A stretch of DNA of 64,000 nt from Hephaestia caeni. Its GTDB lineage: Bacteria; Pseudomonadota; Alphaproteobacteria; Sphingomonadales; Sphingomonadaceae. The notes under the pieces were generated by a model. It ran no database searches. It worked only from the letters and a program-made list of their open reading frames with translations, and was not told where the DNA came from. The stretch is from assembly GCF_003550065.1 (NCBI RefSeq), contig NZ_QXDC01000003.1, forward strand, positions 1 through 64,000, written 5' to 3'. This document shows positions 46,063 to 55,135 of the stretch, piece by piece. Numbering within the stretch: position 1 is the stretch's first letter; each line of letters starts with the position of its first letter. The position numbers were made by a program, and so were the translations under genes.

Positions 46063-49000
46063 TCATTCGGCCGGGAACAGCGCGGGATCGGCATCGGGGC
46101 TCCGCCGCAGGCGGGCCAGCCGGTCGCCGAGCGCGCGGCAGACGACGTAGAAAGTGGGCGTGAAGATCAGGCCGAACCCGGTGACGCCGAGCATCCCGAA
46201 GAACACCGCGGTGCCCAGCGCCTGGCGAAGCTCCGCCCCAGCCCCGCTGGCGATCAGCAGCGGCACCGAGCCGAGGACGAACGCGAAGCTCGTCATCAGG
46301 ATCGGCCGCAACCGATCGCGCGCCGCGCGCACCGCCGCATCGATCGGCGACAGCCCGTCATCCTGTTCGGCCTGCCGCGCGAACTCGACCACAAGGATCG
46401 CGTTCTTCGCGGCGAGCGCGATCAGCACGACCAGCCCGATCTGCGTCAGCACGTTGTTGTCCATCCCCCGCAGGTTCACGCCGATCATCGCCGCGAGCAG
46501 ACACATCGGCACGATCAGGATGATCGACAGCGGCAGCACCACGCTTTCATATTGCGCAGCGAGCACGAGGAAGACGAACACCACGGCCAGCCCGAACACC
46601 AGCCCCGCGGTGTTTCCGGCCGCCTTCTGCTGGTAGGCGATGCCGGTCCATTCGTGGCCATAGCCCGAGGGCAGGACCGTATCGGCGACCTTTTCCATCG
46701 TCGTCAGCGAGGCGCCCGACGAATAGCCCGGCGCGGTATCGCCATCGACCGCGACCGCCGGGTGCAGGTTGTAGCGCGTGACGCGATACGGCCCGGTCTT
46801 GCTGTCGAAGGTCGCGACCGACCCGATCGGCACCATCGCGCCGGTCGTCGAGCGGGTCTTGAGATCGGCGATATCGGCTTCGGTCGCGCGGTGCGCGGCA
46901 TCGGCCTGCGCGGTGACGCGATAGGTGCGCCCGAGCAGGTTGAAGTCGTTGACATAGGCCGAACCGAGATAGACCTGGAGCGCCTCGAACACCTGTGACG
47001 GCGGCACGCCGAGCATATCGGCCTTGCGGCGATCGATATCGGCAAAGATGCGCGGGGTCGCGGTGTTGAAGAAGGTATAGACCTGTTGCAGCCCCGCGGT
47101 CTGATTGGCCTTGCCGATCACCCCGAACGCCTGCTTGCCGAGCGCGTCATAGCCCTGGTCGCCGAGATCCTCGACCATCAGCCGATAGCCGCCCGCCGAG
47201 CCGATCCCCTGGATCAGCGGCGGGGGACGATCATCAGCCGCGCCTCGTTGATGTCGGCGGTGGCCTTCTGCGCCTCGGCCATGATGTCGGCGAAGCTGAC
47301 CCCGAGCTGTTCACGCTTCTCGAACGATTCGAGCGGGATATAGGCCGCCGCCGCGTTGGGGGCGAGCGTCTGCGACGGGCCGTCGAACCCAGCGAGCATC
47401 ACCGCGCCCTTGACGCCGGGGATCGGCAGAATGCGCTTGGCGACCTTCTGCATCACCGCATCGGTGCGTTCGAGCGACGAGCCCGGCGGCAATTGGATGA
47501 CGGTGAGGAAATAGCCCTGGTCCTGCGCCGGGATGAAGCCCGAGGGGGTCACCCAGAACAGCCCGACGGTCGCAGCGATCAGGCCGGCATAGGTCACCAT
47601 CATCCGCTTCGGCCGCATCACCAGCCGGCGGGTGAGCCGGGCATAGCCGTCGCTCAGCCGCTCGAAGCCGCGGTTGAAGGCATCGCCGGCCCGGTGGAGC
47701 GCGCGCACGATCGCGTGGCGCTCGCCGCGGTGGTCGTTGGGCTTGAGCAGCAGCGCCGCGAGCGCGGGCGACAGCGTGAGCGACAGGATCAGCGAGATCA
47801 CCGTCGCGGTCGCGATCGTCACCGCGAACTGCTGATAGAAGGCGCCCGACAGCCCGGTAAGGAACAGGGTCGGCACGAACACCGCGCACAACACGAGCAC
47901 GATCGCGATCAGCGCCGCCGACACCTCGTCCATCGACGCCTTGGCCGCCTCGATCGCCGAAAGCCCGCGTTCGAGGTTGCGCTCGACATTCTCGACGACG
48001 ACGATCGCATCGTCGACGACCACGCCGATCGCGAGCACCATCCCGAACAGCGACAGATTGTTGAGCGAATAGCCGAACGCCGAGAGCACGAGGCAGCTAC
48101 CGATCAGCGACACCGGAATCGCCACCACCGGGATCACTGCGGCGCGCCATTTCTGCAAGAAGATGATGATCACCAGCACAACGAGCAGCATCGCCTCGAG
48201 CAAGGTGTGCATCACCGCGTCGACCGATTGCGAGATGAATTCGGTGGGGTTGTAGATGACACGATAGCCAAGCCCCTTGGGGAATGACTTGGCGAGGCTA
48301 TCCATTTCGGCCTGCACCGCCTCGGCGGCGGCGAGCGCGTTCGAGCCGGGGCGCTGGAACACGCCCATGACCACGGTGGGCTTGCCCGAGAGATAGGTGT
48401 TCGAGGCGTAATCGTCAGCGCCGAGTTCGACGCGCGCCACATCGGAGACGCGGACCTGGCGGCCGTCGCCATCCGTGCGCACGATGATGTCGCCGAACTG
48501 CGCGGGATCGGTGAAGCGGCCCTGCGCCTCGACATTGAGCTGGAAGGCGTTGCCCTGCGCATAGGGCGGCGCGCCGAGCGTGCCCGCGGCGACCTGCACA
48601 TTCTGCGCGCGCAACGCCGAGACGATATCGCCCGCGGTGAGATGGAGCGCGGCGGCGCGGCCGGGATCGATCCACACCCGCATCGCATAATCACGGTTAC
48701 CGAACAGGCGCACGTCGCCCACACCGTCGATCCGGCTCAGCCGGTCGCGGATCTGCGTCAGCGCGTAGTTGGAGATGTAGCTGCGATCGAGCGAATTGTC
48801 GGGCGAGATCAGGTTGACCACCATCAGGAAGTCGGGCGACGTCTTCTGCGTCACCACGCCCATGCGCCGGACTTCCTCGGGCAGCGTCGGCAGCGCGATC
48901 GCGACGCGATTCTGCACCAGCACCTGCGCGGCATCGAGATCGGTGCCGATCGCGAAGGTGACGGTGATCGTCACCCGGCCGTCACCGGTCGATTCGGACG

Positions 49001-49241
49001 ACATGTAGAGCATGTCGTCGACGCCGTTGATCTGCTGTTCGATCGGCGCCGCCACCGTCTCGGCGACGGTCTGCGCGGTGGCGCCGGGATAATTGGCCGT
49101 CACCGTCACCGTCGGCGGGACGATATCGGGATATTGCGACACCGGCAGCCCGAGATAGGCGATGCCGCCGACGATCGTGATGAAGATCGCGATCACCGCG
49201 GCGAAAATCGGCCGCGTGATGAAGAAGCGTGAGAGGCGCAT
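46063..49241 (-). pseudogene. RND efflux permease (MexF/AcrB type) broken by a -1 frameshift
   Basis: The N-terminal 675 residues (47214-49241) and the C-terminal part (46063-47213) are one HAE1-type RND pump. The break is at a run of five Gs on the plus strand (47222-47226): the frame reads MIVPRR-stop, while one extra base gives IVPPPLIQGIGSAGGYRLMVED, the conserved family sequence, and about 1059 residues in total. Typical motifs are GLPVSQYPDIVPPTVTV at the start, GMVLAIGVVVDDAIVVVENVER in TM4 and GQ-rich LVVLIALAAKNAILVVEFA in the second half. An assembly error in the homopolymer is as likely as a true mutation. If real, the pump cannot work without slippage. It pairs with the adaptor and NodT-type genes. 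Confidence 0.9.
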
Positions 49242-49289
49242 GTGCCTGCTCCCTGAAAGAGAAATCTAGAGCGGAGTGGAGGCGGTATT

Positions 49290-49385
49290 CACCCTCACCC
49301 TTCCCACCCGGCTACGTCGGGCGGGCCCCTTCCCTCTCCCAGCGGGAGAGGGAGGGAGGCGCGAAGCGCCGGAAGGGTGAGGGTG
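49290..49385. repeat. Intergenic palindromic repeat between permease and adaptor genes
   Basis: Outer arms 49290-49304 (CACCCTCACCCTTCC) and 49371-49385 are perfect inverted copies. Inside are two further hairpins, CCCTCTCCC/GGGAGAGGG (49332-49352) and GGCGC-GAA-GCGCC (49358-49370). It lies inside the efflux operon, between adaptor and permease, where it could stabilise or attenuate the message. Confidence 0.85.
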
Positions 49386-49398
49386 ACCCGCATCCATC

Positions 49399-50664
49399 CT
49401 ATCCCACCGCGAAGGTCGCCTCGCCGCTGGTCGGATCGGCGACCGGCGGCGGATCGTCTGCGGTGACCGGCGCGATCTTTCCGGGCTTGGTGAGTACCTT
49501 GGCACCGGGCTGAGCGAGTTCGGGATCGCTGATGACCACGCGATCCTGAGGGCCGAGCCCGCTGCGGATCACGCGCAACCCCTGCACGACGGGACCGAGT
49601 TCGACCGGCTTCGCCTGCGCGGTGCCGTCCTTGCCGATCACCATCACCAGCTTGCGCGCCTGATCGGTCGTCACTGCCGCGTCGGGCACGAGCAGCGCCG
49701 CGACTGCGCCGCCGTTCGCCAGCCGGGCGTTGCCGAACATGCCGGGGGTGAGGAACAACTCGGGATTGTCAACCACCGCGCGGACGCGGATCGTGCCCGA
49801 GCGCGGATCGAGCCCGTTGTCGGTGAAATCGAGCCGGCCCTTCCAGCGATAGGCGGTTTCGTCCTGAAGCTTGACCTCGACCGGCGAGCCCGCGTCCCCC
49901 GCCTGTTCGGCGCGTTTTGCCTTGAGGAACAGCGCCTCCGACGCGTCGAAGCTGAAATAGATCGGATCGAGCGCATTGATCGTCGTCAGCAGCGTCGCCT
50001 GCGCGCCATCGCCACCCGCGACGAGATTGCCCGCATCGACGCGACGATCGGAGATCCGCCCGCCGATCGGCGCGCGCACCTGGGTGAAGCTCATGTCGAG
50101 CGCGCGGGCGCGGACGCTCGCCTCGGCGCCTGCCAGCGCGGCCTGCGCAGCCTGCTGTTTCGCGCGGAGCTGATCGACGTCGCTCTGCGATACGGCGTCG
50201 ATATCGACGAGCTTCAGCGCGCGATCGAGATCGGCGCGCGCGAGGGTGAGATCGCTCTTCGCGCTTGCCAGCCGGGCACGCGCCTCGGCCAGCGCCGCCG
50301 CGAAGGGGCGCGAATCGATCGTGAACAGCAGATCGCCCTTGTGGACGATCGCGCCGTCGCGGAAGTGCACGCCGGTGATCGCGCCCGAGACGCGCGGACG
50401 CACCTCGACCGCCTTCGACGCTTCGAAGCGCCCGACATAATCGTCCCACCGGTCGATCGTCCGTTCGAGCGGCACGGCGATGGTGACGGTGGGCGGCGGC
50501 GGCGCGGCGAGCGCCGGGCTGCCGCGATGGGTGATCGAATAGCCGCCCCAGGCGAGAACCGCCAACGGCACGCCGATCAGCAGGCCACGGCGCCACGGAC
50601 GGGGGGCGGTATGCGTTTCGGGCGCCTGATCCTCGGCGCGCCCGATCTTGGTCAACATGTTCAT
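49399..50664 (-). CDS. RND efflux periplasmic adaptor (MexE/AcrA type)
   Basis: 421 residues. An N-terminal membrane anchor (WRRGLLIGVPLAVLAWGGYSI) is followed by the lipoyl half FEASKAVEVRPRVSGAITGVHFRDGAIVHKGD, an alpha-hairpin, the barrel with FTQVRAPIGGRISDRRVD, and the membrane-proximal domain. YVGRFEASKAVEVRPRVSG resembles MexE. It bridges the RND pump and outer-membrane channel. The ATG at 50664 begins MNMLTKIG; residues upstream in the longest frame look non-coding. The gene leads the adaptor-permease-channel operon. Confidence 0.92.
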   Translation of the reverse strand: MNMLTKIGRAEDQAPETHTAPRPWRRGLLIGVPLAVLAWGGYSITHRGSPALAAPPPPTVTIAVPLERTIDRWDDYVGRFEASKAVEVRPRVSGAITGVHFRDGAIVHKGDLLFTIDSRPFAAALAEARARLASAKSDLTLARADLDRALKLVDIDAVSQSDVDQLRAKQQAAQAALAGAEASVRARALDMSFTQVRAPIGGRISDRRVDAGNLVAGGDGAQATLLTTINALDPIYFSFDASEALFLKAKRAEQAGDAGSPVEVKLQDETAYRWKGRLDFTDNGLDPRSGTIRVRAVVDNPELFLTPGMFGNARLANGGAVAALLVPDAAVTTDQARKLVMVIGKDGTAQAKPVELGPVVQGLRVIRSGLGPQDRVVISDPELAQPGAKVLTKPGKIAPVTADDPPPVADPTSGEATFAVG

Positions 50665-50804
50665 CGTTTCACTCGCTGCCTGAGGCTTTTGGGGATCGAG
50701 GATTCCGGCGCGTTTCCAAAACGTCCCCGGAATCGGCGCGAAGAGCGGCTCGCGGCTCCCCGGCCGATAGCCCGGCCATTTCCGCGACGCCCGAAATCGT
50801 AAAT

Positions 50805-50834
50805 TATCTAATGTCAATCGCTAATGCGAGTCAA
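50805..50834 (-). promoter_or_regulatory. Promoter candidate for the efflux operon
   Basis: In an AT-rich island upstream of the adaptor gene the minus strand reads TTGACT (-35, 50829-50834), 18 bases, then TAGATA (-10, 50805-50810). A partial direct repeat ATTGAC...CATTAG overlaps it. It is about 140 bases before the adaptor ATG and just past the hypothetical gene, so the adaptor may be transcribed separately. Confidence 0.4.
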
Positions 50835-50842
50835 TTGCATAA

Positions 50843-51235
50843 TCAACGGGTGCGGCGGTTGAGCGCATCGCGGCCGCGGCTGATGCTGGCGAGGACGAGT
50901 TCGTACTGCGCCATCGAGAAACCAGCCTGGCCGAACGCCCGGATTTCAGACGAATCGATCGCGTAGCCGCGATGCCAGGCGATCACCGCCAGCCGCCGCA
51001 GCGCCTCGAGCCGGCCATCGGCAAGCGCGGGATTGCGGCGATTGCCGAACAGCTTCGCCATCGCGGTCGCGACGCGCCCCGGACGGCCGATGCTCGACAG
51101 CCGCTCGTTCTGCGCAAGCGCGACCACCGACCATTCGAGCGGCGACAGCCGTGCCGGCGCCTCGTCCACGACCGATGCGATCCCCCCGTTCGCGAGCGCC
51201 GCCTCGTGCGGATCGGAGAAATTGAGATAGGCCAT
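50843..51235 (-). CDS. Hypothetical 130-residue protein beside the efflux operon
   Basis: A soluble protein of 130 residues that I do not recognise. The ATG at 51235 (MAYLNFSDPHEAALANGG) is preceded by AGGGAG at good spacing. It is Ala/Arg rich with alpha-helical segments (LSPLEWSVVALAQNERLSSI, GRVATAMAKLFGNRR, ADGRLEALRRLAVIAWHRGY, MAQYELVLASI). There is no signal peptide or membrane helix. It lies between the tetR gene and the adaptor, on the same strand as both, with a putative tetR operator copy 284 bases upstream. A regulatory or accessory role is possible but unproven. Confidence 0.65.
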   Translation of the reverse strand: MAYLNFSDPHEAALANGGIASVVDEAPARLSPLEWSVVALAQNERLSSIGRPGRVATAMAKLFGNRRNPALADGRLEALRRLAVIAWHRGYAIDSSEIRAFGQAGFSMAQYELVLASISRGRDALNRRTR

Positions 51236-51636
51236 CGCGTGTCTCCCTGATGGAGCGCGACAGGGCACGCCCCGCCGCGCGCCGAACCGGCCCGTTCACG
51301 GCCGCCCGGCGATGAAATGCACAAAGCCTCCGTCGCAAGCGCCACACTCCTGCGTCAGGATGCTCCCAGATGTCGAAGAAACCGGCCGATACGCTTACAG
51401 GACCGATCGTGGCGGTGAACGACGAACCTGCCGCTGCTGAAGCAGCGACGGTTCCTCAGCCCCGCCCGTCGCTCACCGCGGCGACGATGCGGGTCGTTAC
51501 CCCTTCGTTGTTCCGTACTGACCGGTATATAAATCGGAGATGAACCGCGTCAAGGCTCTTTTCTGTACCGATCGATATTTTTTGTCCAGCCCCAGAATCC
51601 GACGTCTGAATCCGGCGTCTGAATCCAGCGCCTCGA
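51236..51636. other. 401-base gap between tetR and the hypothetical gene
   Basis: It holds a copy of the TGACCGGTATATAA motif (51519-51532), an AT-rich run with TTTTTT near 51576-51581 and no clear gene. A 57-codon plus-strand frame (51370-51543, MSKKPADTLTG start) has AGGA about ten bases upstream but no other support. Confidence 0.6.
51519..51532 (-). promoter_or_regulatory. TetR operator candidate upstream of the hypothetical gene/efflux run
   Basis: TGACCGGTATATAA on the plus strand, identical over 14 bases to the copy directly in front of tetR and with the same orientation relative to the downstream gene. It contains the ACCGGT palindrome often found in operators of efflux-linked TetR regulators. 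Confidence 0.55.
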
Positions 51637-52248
51637 TCAGCGCCCCGGCCACATCGCGAGACTGGTCGCCACGAGCCGCTCGAGTTCGGCGCGGCTGGCG
51701 CCCGCCCCGGCCTGCACGGCCATGCCCTGCACCACCGCGAACAGGCAACTGGTGATGCCTTCGATATCGGTTTCCGGCGGCAGATCACCCTCGGCCTTGC
51801 CACGCTCGAGACGATCGACCAACGCCTGGCGTGACGAGGCGCGGCGCGCGATCACATCCTCACGGACCGCCTCGGCGCCCTCGCCGCACGCGATCGAGCT
51901 GATGACGCCGAGGCATCCCTTGGGCTCACAATCACTGCACTGATTTTCGAGCGACCCGTACAGCAGCCGTTCCACGACGCCCTTGGCGGTCGGCGCGTCG
52001 AGCGCGCGGCGCATGTACGCGAGCTTTTCTTCCTCGTAGAGATCGAGCGCCTTGCGAAAGAGCGCTTCCTTGTTGCCGAAGGCGGCGTAGAGGCTGGGGC
52101 GCGTGATCCCCATCGCCTCGGTGAGATCGGTCAGCGAGGCGCCGTCATAGCCCTTGCTCCAGAACACCCGCAGCGCCGCGGCGAGCGCGTCGCCGACGTC
52201 GAATTCGCGAGGCCGACCCTTGGCCGGCGTGCACAGACCCAATTTCAT
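51637..52248 (-). CDS. TetR/AcrR-family repressor with Cys-rich ligand domain
   Basis: 203 residues from the ATG at 52248 (MKLGLCTPAKGRPREFD). The N-terminal HTH reads ALRVFWSKGYDGASLTDLTEAMGITRPSLYAAFGNKEALF. The ligand domain has a Cys cluster ENQCSDCEPKGCLGVISSIAC with four Cys, reminiscent of the redox/electrophile-sensing Cys of NemR-like regulators. It lies next to the RND genes and likely represses them and itself, with operators at the shared 14-mer. Inducer unknown. Confidence 0.88.
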   Translation of the reverse strand: MKLGLCTPAKGRPREFDVGDALAAALRVFWSKGYDGASLTDLTEAMGITRPSLYAAFGNKEALFRKALDLYEEEKLAYMRRALDAPTAKGVVERLLYGSLENQCSDCEPKGCLGVISSIACGEGAEAVREDVIARRASSRQALVDRLERGKAEGDLPPETDIEGITSCLFAVVQGMAVQAGAGASRAELERLVATSLAMWPGR

Positions 52249-52250
52249 AA

Positions 52251-52264
52251 TGACCGGTATATAA
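52251..52264 (-). promoter_or_regulatory. TetR autoregulatory operator candidate
   Basis: TGACCGGTATATAA starts three bases before the tetR ATG, so a bound repressor would block transcription or ribosome access. It extends into the imperfect dyad CCGGTATATAAGTATTCCGG. Confidence 0.55.
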
Positions 52265-52352
52265 GTATTCCGGCGCACTCGTCCAGTCGCACGCCCGCCA
52301 CGGCATATCGAGTGTTTTGGTGGGGAACGATTAAACGTAACGTCATCGCGCT

Positions 52353-53000
52353 CTAATCGGCACCGCGCGCGCGCGGCGCGGCGGCGTTATCGTCCACCCC
52401 GGCGGCGAAGGCGACGTACAGGACTTCGGAGAGGCTGCGCGCGCCGAGCTTTTCCATGATGTTGGCGCGGTACACCTCGACCGTTCTCGGGCTGATCCCG
52501 AGATCGAGCGCGATCGACTTGTTCTGCTTGCCTGCGGCCAGCCCCCTGAGCACGTCCAGTTCGCGCGGCGACAAGGGGGCGAGGCGATCGTGCGCGCGGC
52601 TCGATCGCATATCGGCCTTCCCCGGCCGCGCGAGCGATGCCAGCGCGTCGTCGACGGCCGCGATCAGCGCCGAGGATGCGACCGGCTTTTCGAGGAAATT
52701 GGTCGCGCCAGCGCGCAGGGCATGCACCGCTGTCGCCACGTCGCCGTGCCCAGTGAGGATGATCGTCGCGATCGGCGCGCCGATCTTCCCGAGCGCGGCG
52801 TGAACATCGAGCCCCGACAGATCGGGCATGCGGATATCGAGCAACGCGCAGGCCGGCCCGAACGCGCCCGCGCCTTCGAGGAAGGAGACACCGTCGGGCC
52901 ATAGATGGACATCGTATTGCGCGGTGCGGAGCATCATCCCGACGGCATCGCGAATTGCCTGGTCGTCGTCGACGACATGGACCGTTCGAGATGCTTGCAT
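52353..53000 (-). CDS. FixJ-like response regulator
   Basis: 215 residues. The receiver domain has DDD at 11-13, phospho-acceptor Asp55 (ALLDIRMPDLSG), T in ILTGHGD and Lys in FLEKPV. A LuxR-type HTH at about 140-200 (LSPRELDVLRGLAAGKQNKSIALDLGISPRTVEVYRANIMEKL) completes the FixJ/NarL-type layout. Its 5' end overlaps the kinase gene by 67 bases, so the two are cotranslated. It is phosphorylated by the FixL-like kinase and, by position, may act on the divergent curli operon. Confidence 0.92.
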   Translation of the reverse strand: MQASRTVHVVDDDQAIRDAVGMMLRTAQYDVHLWPDGVSFLEGAGAFGPACALLDIRMPDLSGLDVHAALGKIGAPIATIILTGHGDVATAVHALRAGATNFLEKPVASSALIAAVDDALASLARPGKADMRSSRAHDRLAPLSPRELDVLRGLAAGKQNKSIALDLGISPRTVEVYRANIMEKLGARSLSEVLYVAFAAGVDDNAAAPRARGAD

Positions 53001-54913
53001 CGCTCGTCTCCTCGTTCCGATCTCCGCAACGTGAAATGAAGCTCGGCGCCGCTGCCGGCCTGCGTGCTCGCCCAGATCCGGCCGCCGTGAACCTCCACGA
53101 TGGTACGGCAGATCGGCAGCCCGACGCCAAGACCGTTGGCCTTGGTGCTGAAGAAGGTGTCGAAGAGATGCACCTGCTCCTCGGATGACAGGCCGCGCCC
53201 CGTATCCGAGACGGTGATCTGGGCGGTGTCGCCGTCGCGCGCGACCGCGCTCACCCGCACCTTGCGCACCGGCGCGCCGCGCACGGCATCGATGGCGTTG
53301 CGCAACAGATTGAGGACGACCTGCTGGATCTGGATCTTGTCGACCAGGACGGCGCCGAGCCCCGGTTCGATCTCCAAATCGATCATCTTGGCAAGCCCGG
53401 GCGCGCCCATGCAGGCGAGAGTCTTCGCCTCGACGAGCAACCCTGCGAGATCTTCGTGGACGAATTCGATATCGCGGCGCGCCAGCATCTCGCGGGTGCG
53501 CCGGATGATCGTGGCCGCGCGCAGCGCTTGGCTCGACGCGCCCGCCAGCGCCGTATCGAGGTCCGCGGCGCCGCCCGGCCGATGCCGGTGCATCAGGTTG
53601 CGTGCCGCGCCGATATAGCTTTCCACCGCCGCCAGCGGCTGGTTGAGTTCGTGTGCGAGCGTGGCCGCCATCGTCCCCATCGCGCTCACCCGCGACATAT
53701 GGAGGATCTGCGCCTGGAGCGCCGCCAGGCGTGCGCGCGTCGCCGCCTCACCGCTGAGATCGCGGATGAAGCCGGTGAATTGCACATTCTCCCCCACCGC
53801 CGCGCGGCCGACCGTGATCTGGATGGGAAAGACCGTGCCGTCGGCGCGTCGTGCCACCCCGTGCTGCGGCCCCATGTCCGCAAGGCTGCTGAACCGCAGC
53901 GCGTTGACCGCCGCCTCGCCCGACACCGATTTGAGCAGCATCGACGCGTCGCAGCCGACGATGTCGGTTTCCGCATAGCCGAACAGCGATTGCGCGACCC
54001 CGCTCAGCGACACGACGGTGCCGGCGCTGTCGGTGATGATCGTCGCTTCGGGCACAGTGGCGAGGATCGAGCGCAACTGGCGCTCGCGAAGCTGCAATTC
54101 CTCGGCCGCACGGGCCTCGTCGGTGACGTCGTGCATCACCAGGCCGAAGCCGCGCAGGCCGCCGTCGTCCTCGAACAGCGCGGTCAGCGTGATATCGGCG
54201 ATGAAGACGCTGCCATCCTTGCGGCAGCGCACGTCGCGCGACCGGAAGCGGCCCGACGCGCGCGCCGCCGCCAGCACGCGTTGCGGCTTGCCGGCGAGGC
54301 AATCGGCGCTGGTGTGGAGCAGATCGAAGCTGCGGCCGATCGCTTCGCGCATCGACCAGCCGCTGAGGCGTTCGGCGCTGTGGCTCCACAAGGTGATTGT
54401 GCCGCCAGGATCGAGGAAATAGATGCCGTGGTTGGCCGCAGCATCGATCAGCAGCGTGAGTTCGTCGATCATGACGCGCGCGTCGGCGGCCTGCCGGGTC
54501 GCCACCCGCTGCCCGGCGAGCGCCTGATCGCGCCAGGCGATGATCTGCCGCGTCAGCGCGATAATGCCAGTCGAAACGCCACAGAATATCAGCAAGCCGA
54601 GGACATGGGGGGTATCGGAGGTGAACGGTTCCACCACGACCGTGCCCGCTATCACACCGAGGATCACTGCGGCGACGGCCGCGTGCGTGCCGCGAAAAGC
54701 CGCGACCGCGAAGATTACCGGAAGATAGAGCGTGTAAGGGACGCGCGCGCCCAGCCACGGGTCCAGCACCATCCGGACGACCGTCGCGAGGCCGATCCCG
54801 ACGACGGCCCAGCCGTAGATGTCGATCGCCTGGCGCCAGATCGCCATGACGTAACGAGCGCTTCGATCGGCAACGCTCAGACCGAGCCCGTAGCCGGTCC
54901 CTGGGTGCGGCAT
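52934..54913 (-). CDS. FixL-like PAS sensor histidine kinase without heme ligand region
   Basis: 659 residues from the ATG at 54913 (AGGGGA upstream). The N-terminus has about four membrane helices of DUF4118 type, then PAS1 (about 155-262) and PAS2 (about 283-400), then a HWE/HisKA-type core with H-box LAHELNQPLAAVESY near 417, N-box NLLRNAIDAV and G-box GLGVGLPICRTIVEVHGG. The C-terminal half resembles FixL closely, including FTGFIRDL and AMGTMAATLAHELNQPLAA. PAS2 lacks the helix-F His of rhizobial FixL and is shorter there, so heme-based oxygen sensing is unlikely. The last 22 codons overlap the regulator gene. Confidence 0.9.
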   Translation of the reverse strand: MPHPGTGYGLGLSVADRSARYVMAIWRQAIDIYGWAVVGIGLATVVRMVLDPWLGARVPYTLYLPVIFAVAAFRGTHAAVAAVILGVIAGTVVVEPFTSDTPHVLGLLIFCGVSTGIIALTRQIIAWRDQALAGQRVATRQAADARVMIDELTLLIDAAANHGIYFLDPGGTITLWSHSAERLSGWSMREAIGRSFDLLHTSADCLAGKPQRVLAAARASGRFRSRDVRCRKDGSVFIADITLTALFEDDGGLRGFGLVMHDVTDEARAAEELQLRERQLRSILATVPEATIITDSAGTVVSLSGVAQSLFGYAETDIVGCDASMLLKSVSGEAAVNALRFSSLADMGPQHGVARRADGTVFPIQITVGRAAVGENVQFTGFIRDLSGEAATRARLAALQAQILHMSRVSAMGTMAATLAHELNQPLAAVESYIGAARNLMHRHRPGGAADLDTALAGASSQALRAATIIRRTREMLARRDIEFVHEDLAGLLVEAKTLACMGAPGLAKMIDLEIEPGLGAVLVDKIQIQQVVLNLLRNAIDAVRGAPVRKVRVSAVARDGDTAQITVSDTGRGLSSEEQVHLFDTFFSTKANGLGVGLPICRTIVEVHGGRIWASTQAGSGAELHFTLRRSERGDERCKHLERSMSSTTTRQFAMPSG

Positions 54914-55007
54914 CGCTATTTCCCCTGTTGCACGCGACGCCTGCGGTTCCTTTCGTGAGGCACCGCTCGTTAGCCGCATCATACTGCGACAATGGGACGA
55001 TTACCAT

Positions 55008-55021
55008 CCGGGACGCTACGG
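55008..55021. promoter_or_regulatory. Regulator site candidate, left copy
   Basis: CCGGGACGCTACGG. Its reverse complement CCGTAGCGTCCCGG matches the right copy at 12 of 14 positions. The CTACG/CGTAG core recalls FixJ-box half sites (GTAxGTAG). Confidence 0.4.
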
Positions 55022-55121
55022 ATAGGCGCCCTCGATTTTTGGTCATAGGGTTTGTGACAGAAAGACAAGCAAGGCGCCGATGACAGGAACGGCGTACGCG
55101 CAGCATTCATCCGGTGCCCTG

Positions 55122-55135
55122 CCGTAGCGTTTCGG
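55122..55135. promoter_or_regulatory. Regulator site candidate, right copy
   Basis: CCGTAGCGTTTCGG, inverted relative to the left copy and 100 bases from it, between the two divergent start codons. It may bind the FixJ-like regulator. Confidence 0.4.

Noticed and set aside
51370..51543. 57-codon plus-strand ORF (MSKKPADTLTG start) in the tetR gap
   Set aside because: Only a weak AGGA upstream, no recognisable product, and it runs over the putative operator. Kept as a note, not called as a gene.
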